Below are positions 5,935 to 13,600 of a stretch of 15,873 nt of DNA, in pieces. The stretch is from Rubrobacter sp. GTDB lineage: Bacteria; Actinomycetota; Rubrobacteria; Rubrobacterales; Rubrobacteraceae. The notes below the pieces were generated by a model that ran no database searches, had not been told where the DNA came from, and worked only from the letters and a program-made list of their open reading frames with translations. The first letter of the stretch is position 1. Every line of letters begins with the position of its first letter. Where the stretch lies: the NCBI GenBank assembly GCA_013695335.1, contig JACDAR010000220.1, forward strand, positions 1 through 15,873, read 5' to 3'. A program made the translations under genes and the position numbers.

Positions 5935-7064
5935 GGATCGGGGTGGTCAAAGAGCTGACACCGGGTGAGAGCCGGGTCGCGTTGGCTCCGCACGCCGTGA
6001 ACGAGCTCGCGCGCGCCGGACACCGGATTGTGGTCGAACGGGGCGCGGGCGAGGCTTCGAGCATCAGGGACGAGCAGTACGAGGAAGCCGGGGGACGCCT
6101 GGCCGAGGATGCGAAGAGCGTGTTCGCGGACTCAGAGCTCGTGGTCAAGGTGTACGGACCTGTGCCGGAAGAGTACGGATATCTGCACGAAGGTCTGATC
6201 CTCCTTTCATTCCTCTCCCTGCCGGTGAATCCGCTGCTGATGCGGGCGATCCTCGACTCAAAGTGCATCGCCATAGCTTCAGAGAGCGTGCGCGACGTCA
6301 GGGGCCGAATGCCCATCCTCACGCCGATGAGCGAGATCGCGGGCCGACTCACACCCCAGATCGGGGCACATTATCTCCAGAGGCCATCAGGCGGACGAGG
6401 GATACTCCTCGGCGGCTCGACCGGGGTACGGCCCGGTCGCGTCGTGATCCTGGGTTGCGGCATCGTCGGATCCACCGCAGCCAGGGTCGCAAGCGGCCTG
6501 GGCGCTGAGGTGATGGTCATTGACCGCGACCTCGACCGCCTCAGGCGGCCTGAGGAGATGGGACTCTGGGGCGTCAAGACGCTCGCTGCCACGGGCATGG
6601 CCGTTCACGACGCGGTGCTCGACGCGGACCTCGTAATCGGCGCCATCTTCGTGGCCGGTGCCCGCACCCCGGCCCTCGTGAGCCGTGAGACGGTCAAGGG
6701 TATGAAGGATGGGAGCGTGATCGTCGATGTTGACGTGGACTACGGCGGCTGCGTCGAGACCTCTCGGCCGACCACGCTCGCCGATCCGACGTTCGTCGAG
6801 GAGGGTGTGATCCACTACTGCGTCAAGAACGTTCCGGCATCCGTCCCTGTCACGGCGACGAGGGCGCTTTCGAACGCCATGCTTCCCGTGGTGCGTGGGA
6901 TCTCGGTCGGCGGCATAGTCGAGGCCCTGAACTCCGATCCCGGCCTCAAACGTGGCGTGGCTATCGCCGAGGGCCGGGTGGTGGACGCCGCGCTCGGCAG
7001 GGAGACTGGGAAGAATCACCACCCGATCTCCTCCATCCTCCCGCTGCACGAGGAGGTCCGCTGA
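5931..7064 (+). CDS. Alanine dehydrogenase-like NAD-binding protein with altered catalytic site
   Basis: 377 aa, the normal length for alanine dehydrogenase (AlaDH/PNT family), which interconverts L-alanine and pyruvate plus ammonia with NAD. Family features are clear: MRIGVVKELTPGESRVAL at the N terminus with the substrate-binding Arg15, PMSEIAGRLTPQ, GGRGILLGGSTGV, Rossmann loop LGCGIVG (G175-x-G-x-x-G180) with Asp198 to hold the NAD ribose, and DYGGCVETSRPTT with Asp270. However, the strictly conserved KVKEP is KVYGP here (Lys75 becomes Tyr75) and the YLHLA motif is FLSLP (His96 becomes Ser96). Those two residues bind and protonate pyruvate in characterised enzymes, so canonical activity is doubtful. 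It could act on another amino or keto acid or be a regulatory paralogue. It has GAGG four bases before ATG 5931 and shares TGATG with scpA, so it is translationally coupled to the condensin genes. Confidence 0.85.
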   Translation: MRIGVVKELTPGESRVALAPHAVNELARAGHRIVVERGAGEASSIRDEQYEEAGGRLAEDAKSVFADSELVVKVYGPVPEEYGYLHEGLILLSFLSLPVNPLLMRAILDSKCIAIASESVRDVRGRMPILTPMSEIAGRLTPQIGAHYLQRPSGGRGILLGGSTGVRPGRVVILGCGIVGSTAARVASGLGAEVMVIDRDLDRLRRPEEMGLWGVKTLAATGMAVHDAVLDADLVIGAIFVAGARTPALVSRETVKGMKDGSVIVDVDVDYGGCVETSRPTTLADPTFVEEGVIHYCVKNVPASVPVTATRALSNAMLPVVRGISVGGIVEALNSDPGLKRGVAIAEGRVVDAALGRETGKNHHPISSILPLHEEVR

Positions 7065-7816
7065 TGGCTGAAACCAGGATGGAATCCCGCAGCCGGTCCC
7101 TCTCGGATTTCACAGTGGAACTCGACGTTTACTCCGGTCCTTACGAGTGGCTGCTCGCCCTCATCATGCGTGACGAGGTGGAGATCTTCGAGGTTCCCCT
7201 GCGGGAGCTGGTCGCGCTCTACCTTGGCAACCGAGATCCAGAGCGCCGGGACACACTCGAACGCGACACGGACTTCGCTGGCTCGGCGGCCGCGCTCGTG
7301 CTGCTCAAGAGCCGCACCCTCTCCCCGGCAGCCGAACCCGAGGGCGAGGATGGCGAGGAAGAAGCCCTCACGCCAGAGCAACTCGCGGAGAGGCTCTCAA
7401 GGTATCTCAAGATCAAACGCGGAGCAGAGAGCCTGCGCGAACGACTGAAGGAGAACGCCGGGTTCCATCCTTCGGGCCACGTACTTCGCGCCCGCCCCGG
7501 TCGGCTGCACATCAACCACGAACGCCTCGTCGGGACAGCCAGGCGCACCTTTTCGCGCCTCACGGAGCCGCCCGTGCAGCACCTCGGCCCGATCACCGTG
7601 ACGTTGCAGGATCTCGCGGATTTAATACGTAGCTCCCTCACCCGAGGCCCCGTTTCATACGAGGATCTCACCCTCGGCATGGACCGCCTGAACTCCGCCG
7701 TCGCCTTCGCCGCAGCCCTCTCCCTGGCCTCCGAAGGCCGCCTGACGCTCTCCCAGCCCGAGCCGCTCGGGCCCCTGACCTTCGTGCCCGTGGAGGCAGG
7801 TCAGCCGGTATCGTGA
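7064..7816 (+). CDS. scpA: Segregation and condensation protein A (kleisin ScpA)
   Basis: 250 aa. ScpA is the kleisin that bridges the heads of the SMC dimer and, with ScpB, forms the bacterial condensin that compacts and separates chromosomes in the cytoplasm. The N-terminal motif FTVELDVYSGPYEWLLALI (residues 16-34) corresponds to the F-x-G-P-L-D-L-L-L-x-L-I signature, with PYEW in place of the usual PLDL. EIFEVPLRELVALYL follows, then LVLLKSRTLSP at the end of the N-terminal domain. A Glu-rich linker (about residues 90-105) leads to a middle helix region, and the C-terminal winged helix (about 170-240) has the ITVTLQDLADLIRS and FAAALSLASEGRLTLSQPEPLGPLTF patterns. The start ATG 7064 overlaps the previous TGA, and its end overlaps scpB by four bases (GTGA). 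The adjacent scpB makes the assignment firm. Confidence 0.92.
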   Translation: MAETRMESRSRSLSDFTVELDVYSGPYEWLLALIMRDEVEIFEVPLRELVALYLGNRDPERRDTLERDTDFAGSAAALVLLKSRTLSPAAEPEGEDGEEEALTPEQLAERLSRYLKIKRGAESLRERLKENAGFHPSGHVLRARPGRLHINHERLVGTARRTFSRLTEPPVQHLGPITVTLQDLADLIRSSLTRGPVSYEDLTLGMDRLNSAVAFAAALSLASEGRLTLSQPEPLGPLTFVPVEAGQPVS

Positions 7817-8451
7817 CGGAAGATTCGCGCACGATGACCGCCGCAGCCCGCGTCGAGGCGATACTGCTAGTCAGCCCCCGTCCCGTCTCAGCCGCGACCC
7901 TCAGATCCACCGCAGACCTTTCGGAGACAGGGCTGCGCGCCGCGCTCACCGAGCTCGAGTCGAGATACTCCCCTGAATCTTCTGGCATAGTTCTCCGCAA
8001 CGTCGCAGGTGGCCACCAGCTCGCCACCAATCCGGCGTGTGGCGGGGTAATCGAACGTTTCAGGCAGGAGGCCCGGCCCGCGCCGCTCTCCAGCGCGGCC
8101 CACGAGGTACTCTCCTGCGCCCTCTACCTCGGCCCCCTGACACGCGGCGCCGTCACCGCGGTACGCGGCGTGAACTCCGATGCCGTGGTGCGGAACCTTT
8201 TGGATCGCGGTCTAATAGCGGAGGTAGGTGCGGACCGCGAGAGCCCCGGTTCTCCTGCCCTCCTTGCCGTCACGGAAGACTTCCTCGCAGCCACAGGCGC
8301 AGTCTCCCGTGACGACTTCCCAGCCCTCGACTCCCTCGTCGGCCCCGAAGAACTGGCCCGTGTCAGGGAACGCCTTGGCTCCGCCGGTGAAACTCCAGCC
8401 GGGTCAGACGCAGAAGATGCAGCCCCGGAAGTGCCCCCGGAAACCGCCTGA
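7813..8451 (+). CDS. scpB: Segregation and condensation protein B (ScpB)
   Basis: 212 aa from GTG 7813, which overlaps the scpA stop (GTGA). ScpB dimers bind the ScpA middle region in the SMC-ScpAB complex. The protein shows the expected two winged-helix halves: RVEAILLVSPRPVSAATLRSTADLSETGLRAALTELESRY, then IVLRNVAGGHQLATNP closing the first, and LSSAAHEVLSCALYLGPLTRGAVTAVRGVNSDAVVRNLLDRGLIAEVG as the second. The latter matches the usual 'LS.AALETLAIIAY..P.TR.EI..IRGV.SD..L..LLERGLI...G' pattern. LLAVTEDFLAATGAVSRDDFPAL is the last helix. The final 25 residues are an acidic, Pro-rich tail with no conserved motif. Its TGA overlaps the ATG of the next gene (TGATG). Confidence 0.92.
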   Translation: MTEDSRTMTAAARVEAILLVSPRPVSAATLRSTADLSETGLRAALTELESRYSPESSGIVLRNVAGGHQLATNPACGGVIERFRQEARPAPLSSAAHEVLSCALYLGPLTRGAVTAVRGVNSDAVVRNLLDRGLIAEVGADRESPGSPALLAVTEDFLAATGAVSRDDFPALDSLVGPEELARVRERLGSAGETPAGSDAEDAAPEVPPETA

Positions 8452-9152
8452 TGCGTCTTCAGGCATTCCTGGCCCGCAGCGGCGCAGCGCCCTCCCGCCG
8501 CAAAGCCGAAGCCGTGATAGAAGCCCGCCGCGTGACGGTAAACGGCGAGACCGCCACCCTCGGCGCGAGCGTCATTCCAGGCGATGATATAAGGCTTGAC
8601 GGCCAACCCGTGAGCCTGCCGAAATCTACTGTCTCCTTCGCCCTGAACAAACCGGCTGGATACCTCACGACCCTCAAGGACGAGCCGGGCCGCAACCGCA
8701 ATACCGTGCGGGATCTGATGCCGGATCATCCCGGCCTCGTCCCCGCGGGCCGCCTCGACGCAGCCACCACCGGTCTCCTCATCCTCACTAACGACGGTCG
8801 TCTCGCCAACCACATCACCCACCCATCCCGCGAACTGGAGAAGGAATATCTCGTCACAGTCAGAAATCCCGCCCCCGAAGAAGCTCTCGCTGCCCTCTCA
8901 GCGGGCCCAACCCTCGAAGGCGGTCCCATGCTCCCCCCGAAGCTCACCAATCTCCGCAGCACTCCCCGCCAGACAACCTTCCACCTCACCATCCACGAGG
9001 GCCGTAACCGCATAATACGACGGGCGTGTGCGGCGGTTGGGCTGCGCCTGATCCAACTCCACCGAATCCGCGTCGGCCCCGTGACCCTCGGGGATCTGCC
9101 GGAAGGGCAATATCGGGAGCTTACAAAGGAAGAATTAGAGGCCCTCCGATGA
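8451..9152 (+). CDS. rRNA pseudouridine synthase, RsuA/RluB/RluE/RluF family
   Basis: 233 aa, ATG 8451 overlapping the scpB stop. It isomerises specific uridines to pseudouridine, most likely in rRNA; genes next to scpAB usually belong to the RluB-like 23S branch, but the site cannot be read from the sequence. Residues 1-50 are an S4 RNA-binding domain (MRLQAFLARSGAAPSRRKAEAVIEARRVTVNG). The catalytic domain begins at ALNKPAGYLTT (about 64-74) and holds the active-site Asp103 in AGRLDAATTGLLILTNDG. YLVTV and the EGRNRIIRRACAAVGLRLIQLHRIRVG motif near the C terminus are both family hallmarks. The length is typical. The stop overlaps the aroA start by four bases (ATGA). Confidence 0.92.
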   Translation: MRLQAFLARSGAAPSRRKAEAVIEARRVTVNGETATLGASVIPGDDIRLDGQPVSLPKSTVSFALNKPAGYLTTLKDEPGRNRNTVRDLMPDHPGLVPAGRLDAATTGLLILTNDGRLANHITHPSRELEKEYLVTVRNPAPEEALAALSAGPTLEGGPMLPPKLTNLRSTPRQTTFHLTIHEGRNRIIRRACAAVGLRLIQLHRIRVGPVTLGDLPEGQYRELTKEELEALR

Positions 9153-10483
9153 GGCGCGTCGCCGGAGTTCCGGGCGTGGACTTCACCGTCGAAGACGTGC
9201 GCGGGACATTCCCTGAGGAGATAGAAATACAGACACTTGACCATCCGGTGGAAGCCGAGATCCAGATTCCAGGCTCCAAAAGCGTAACCAACCGCGCCCT
9301 GCTAATAGCCGCCCTCGCCGACGGACCCTCCACCATCCGCAACCCACTCTTCTCCGACGACTCCTTCTGGTTAATGCAAGCCCTCGTTCACCTCGGCTTC
9401 GACCTGCACGCCGACCGTGATGCAGCCGAAGTCCGAATCACCGGACAAAGAGGCATAATACTTCAAAGAAACGCGGATGTGTTCGTGGGAAACGCTGGAA
9501 CGGTGGCGAGGTTCTTGCCTCCGGCGTTGGCATTAGGGGAGGGGCCTTATCGGGTTGATGGTGTGCCCCGGATGCGCGAACGTCCGGTCGGGGATCTCGT
9601 GGACGCGATGCGGCATCTCGGAGCGCATGTGGAGTACGCCAACGAGGAGGGACGGTTCCCGCTCGTCGTGAAGGGTGGCGGGCTTGTGGGCGGGACGGTT
9701 CGAGTGCGAGGCGGCAAGAGCAGCCAGTTCGTGAGCGGACTGCTGATGGCGGCCCCATACGCCAGGGAGCCAGTGACGCTGGAGATAGAGGGGCGGGATG
9801 ACTGGCCCTACGTCGGCATCACGGTGGAGGTAATGGAGGCTTTCGGCGTGGACGTTGAGATCGGAGATGGCTTCCGGCGGCTCGCCGTGGAACCTGGATC
9901 CTACTCGGCCCGCGAGTACGAAGTCGAGCCTGATGCTTCCGCGGCATCATACTTTCTCGCGGCGGCTGCCGTGACAGGTGGACAGGTGAAGATACCTGGA
10001 CTCGGCACCGGATCTTCGCAGGGGGATCTCCGTTTCGCGGAAGTCTTGCGGAAGATGGGTTGTGAGGTCGAGATCGCGTCGGATTTCATCGAGGTTCGGG
10101 GACTGGAGCGGCTGCGGGGGGTTGACGTGGACATGGGGGCGTTCTCGGACACCATGATCACACTTTCAGCCATCGCGCCCTTCGCGGAAGGCCCGACGAC
10201 CATCAGAAACGTGGGACACACCCGCCACCAGGAGACAGACCGCATCGCAGCCGTCGCCACCGAACTAGGCCGTCTGGGAATCAGCGTCGAAGAAGCCCCC
10301 GACTCCCTGCGCATAACGCCTGGTCCCGTAAGCCCCGCCGTGGTGCGCACTTACGGAGATCATCGCATGGCGATGGCCTTCGCTGTCACCGGCCTCGTGG
10401 TTCCGGGCGTCCGCATCCGGGAGCCTGGCTGTGTCACCAAGACCTTCCCGGACTACTACCAGCAGCTCGACGCCTTGAGGTAG
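9149..10483 (+). CDS. aroA: 5-enolpyruvylshikimate-3-phosphate synthase (EPSPS)
   Basis: 444 aa from ATG 9149. This start overlaps the previous TGA and has GAGG seven bases upstream; an open frame back to 9026 would only overlap the neighbour. AroA transfers enolpyruvate from PEP to shikimate 3-phosphate in the sixth shikimate step. Key residues, numbered here with E. coli equivalents, are Lys44/Ser45/Arg49 in PGSKSVTNRA (K22, S23, R27), Ser191/Ser192/Gln193 in GGKSSQF, Asp334 (D313), Glu362 and Arg365 in HQETDRI (E341, R344), His405/Arg406 in YGDHRMAMAF (H385, R386) and Lys431 in TKTFPDYY (K411). The glyphosate-site loop reads GNAGTVARF, so position 101 of E. coli (Pro) is Phe122 here. The first 24 residues exceed the usual N terminus, so an internal GTG start (9176 or 9197) is possible. 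All catalytic residues are present. Confidence 0.95.
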   Translation: MRRVAGVPGVDFTVEDVRGTFPEEIEIQTLDHPVEAEIQIPGSKSVTNRALLIAALADGPSTIRNPLFSDDSFWLMQALVHLGFDLHADRDAAEVRITGQRGIILQRNADVFVGNAGTVARFLPPALALGEGPYRVDGVPRMRERPVGDLVDAMRHLGAHVEYANEEGRFPLVVKGGGLVGGTVRVRGGKSSQFVSGLLMAAPYAREPVTLEIEGRDDWPYVGITVEVMEAFGVDVEIGDGFRRLAVEPGSYSAREYEVEPDASAASYFLAAAAVTGGQVKIPGLGTGSSQGDLRFAEVLRKMGCEVEIASDFIEVRGLERLRGVDVDMGAFSDTMITLSAIAPFAEGPTTIRNVGHTRHQETDRIAAVATELGRLGISVEEAPDSLRITPGPVSPAVVRTYGDHRMAMAFAVTGLVVPGVRIREPGCVTKTFPDYYQQLDALR

Positions 10484-10565
10484 CGGCCGCTCGTAGCGAG
10501 GCTCGCCCTGTCTCAGTTCTGGGGTTGTGCTGGAGACTTGAGCCCGCTACCAGAAAGAGCGCCGA

Positions 10566-10609
10566 TTCATCCAGATTTCATCGCCAGTTCATCCGGCATT
10601 CATCCGCGT
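10566..10609 (+). promoter_or_regulatory. Four-unit tandem PHO/RegX3-like box upstream of the RHS gene
   Basis: TTCATC occurs at 10566, 10577, 10588 and 10599, exactly 11 bp apart; three of the four units read TTCATCC. One 11-bp step per helical turn with a (G)TTCAYC core is the layout described for direct-repeat units of PhoP in Streptomyces and RegX3 in mycobacteria. A weak -10-like CTTAAT lies just downstream (10612-10617), and the RHS start codon is 52 bp after the last unit. The rest of 10484-10661 shows no other gene or convincing terminator. Confidence 0.6.
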
Positions 10610-10661
10610 CTCTTAATCTACCTGGTGTTAGGGATGGATAAATCATACGAGAGGACAGTGC

Positions 10662-13600
10662 ATGTCGAGGCAAGTTGATCGCTCCAGAAGCCACCTGACA
10701 TGGAAATCGGCAATCCACCCACTACTGCTTCTGACCTTATTTGTAATTCTGCCGATGTCGGCAGCGAGCGCTCATCAAGCCGCTTCGTTGCTTGCCCATT
10801 CCGAAGGTGAGCGCGGAAAGCTCGCGCCCGCAGCCAACGATAACGAATACCGTACGCTGAGAGATGCGGCAGGATTTGTACATCCGATAAGCGAGATGTC
10901 CACACCAAAAATTGTGCTCCTAGATCCTACTCCCAGGCTCATGACTGATAAGAAGGAACTGGTAATCCGTGGCGTTGTCAGCGGTCCTAAAGCTATGAAA
11001 GTGCTCGTCGGCAATACAATCGCGGAGGCTAACGGTACTGTCTTCGTTGCTCGGATCGAGCTGCACGAAGGCTTAAACAGAATCCCCATGGTCGCCGAGA
11101 CTTCCGCTGGCAAACGCGCTAAGAAAACGTTGAAGATCAGTTACAAGCCACCCTCAAAGGCCAATGCGACGTCAACGCAGAGCATTTTTCAAACCTCCGA
11201 CGAACCCGGCATCCCACAACTAACAAGGTATGAGTGGGCTCGTCAGCCTGTTGCGCGAGGCGGTGTGGTGGGGTTGGATGCCGATGGCAATATCTATACA
11301 GCAGCTGGTAATGCAGGTAGCACCTCATCAGACGGCTACCTGCAGAAATACGATCCTGAAGGCAACGAGCTTTGGATCAGGGAGGTAGTTTCGGCAGGCC
11401 AACGCTTTGATGGTCCTCTGGGCGCAGCGATAGGTTCAGACGGCAGCGCTTATGTGGTAGGCACCTCAGAAGGTCCTGCAGAGGCTGGTATCGACTGGGG
11501 AGAAAACTTTGATGTATACATAAGCAAATACAGCGCGGAAGGTAACAAGTTATGGTCTCGACAATTCGGCTCCTCGAGCATGGATGAGGCCGATGGTGTG
11601 ACGGTGGATAGTAGTGGCAACGCCTACATGGTAGGCACAACTCGTGGTGGCTTGGACGGCGAGGCTATCGTCGGCACAAGCGACGGTTTTCTCGTCAAGT
11701 ATACGCCCAACGGGACGAGGGCGTGGACGCGGCATCTTGGTTCATCGGAAACCGGGCGGCTCAAAGACGTGGCTGTAGGAGACTCTGACAACGTTGTTGT
11801 AGTAGGTGAATTTCGTGGAGAGTTGGAGAACACTAACTTCGTCAGCCCTGACCGTAGCATGGCGTTCGTAGCGAAGTATGGTCTTGGTGGCGATTTGACG
11901 TGGTTGGAAGAGACCCAGGCAGACACGAGCTTTGGTTTCGCAGCTGAGGTCGAGTTAGGCTCGGATGAAGACGTGTACGTTTCCGGGTACGATCCGGGTC
12001 CAAACTACGAGTACATCAGCAGGTTTACGGAGAACGGGAATATCCTCTGGACCCGCTACCCGCGCTTTGACAGTTGCGACGCCAACTACGATATGGCGGT
12101 GCGTCCCGGAGGCGGTGTCTACGCGGTAGCTGAGTCAGACTGCGAACAAGGCGTCATCACAGCTTACGGTCCCGGCGGCACGGAGCAATTGTACGAGCCT
12201 TTCACCTCCGGTACAGCCGCTTCGGTTATCTCCGACTACAAAGACAGGGCGTACGTGTCGGGGTTCGCTGATGAAGCCACGTTCGGGACAGAGATAGGTT
12301 GGTATCTAGTCAAGTTCAATCCCGGATTGGAATTGAGACCAGTCCAACCTCCTGAGACTGGGACATTGGAGGTACAGGCCATCGCGCCCGAGAATCTTGG
12401 CATCGCGGACGGCACTCTGACCCCAAACCCGTTTACCGTGAGCGCGACCGTCCACTATGAAGGGATTACGCCGATTGAGGACGCGAGCGTGAGCCTCTCC
12501 ACCTCGCCGGAGGGACTCTCCATCGAGGGAGATCCGAAGGTTCTCCTTGGGGCCATGAATCCGGGTGAAGAACGACAGGTGAGCTGGCAGGTCACGGCGC
12601 CCCCGCTTGGCGTCGAGCGCACCTACGAGTTGAATGTTGTGGCCACGGCGGCGGGCCTGAGCCCGGCGACCTTCTCCAGGCAGATAACCGTGCCCGCGCT
12701 GTTCACCAGGCCGGACGTGCGCCCCGGCGAGGGCGACGACCAGGGGCAGCCCGAGGACAAGAACGCGAGCGGCTGCGACCCCATAAACTTCGTGACCGGC
12801 AACGTCTACGAGTACCGCGAGGACCTCTACGTGCCGGGCCGGGGCCTCCCCGTGCGCTTCTTCCGCTTCTACAACTCCCGTGACCCCTACGACGGGCCTC
12901 TCGGCGCGGGCTGGACCCACACCTACAACGCGAGCCTGGAAGAAAACGCCGACGGCTCGGTCGAGGAGATGGACCCGCAAGGCAAACGCCTCGTTTACGC
13001 CAAAAACCCTGACGGCTCCTACTCAGAGCAGAAAGGCTTCCACGACAGGCTTACGAAGAACCCCGACGGCACGTTCACGCTCGTCAGGAAGGACAGCCGG
13101 GAGAGGTGGCGCTTCGACGCGGAAGGCGCCCTCACCGCGATCTCCGACAGCGACGGCAACACCCTCACCTTCGCCCACGACGCCCAGGGGCGGCTCGCCG
13201 GAATCACGGACTCCGCCGGCCGTCGAACCTCACTGGAATACGACGATACCGGGCGCATCTCCACCCTCACCGACCCGATGGGCAACGTAACACGTTACGC
13301 CTACGACGTGGCGGGCAACCTCGTGGGCGTCACCGACCCGCTCGGCAACGCCATCCACTACGACTACGACGCGGGGCACAACCTGACCAGGATCACGGAC
13401 AAGACCGGCGGCGAGTTCCTCTTCTCCTACGACGACCAGGACCGCGCCGCCTCCGCCCGGGCCGGCGACGGCACCTGGGCCGCCACCCTCGCCTACGACC
13501 CCGCCAACAACAAGACCACCGTCACCGACTCAAAAGGCGGCAAGAGCGTCTTCCACTACAACGATATGAGCCGCATCACGAAGCTGGAGCAGCCGGATGG

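Noticed and set aside
9026..9148. Extended AroA reading frame from 9026
   Set aside because: It runs inside the preceding pseudouridine synthase gene and encodes Pro/Arg-rich shadow sequence; ATG 9149 has its own SD and overlap junction.
10484..10530. Terminator after aroA
   Set aside because: Only 4-bp stems (CGCT/AGCG, CTCG/CGAG) and no T-run; not convincing.
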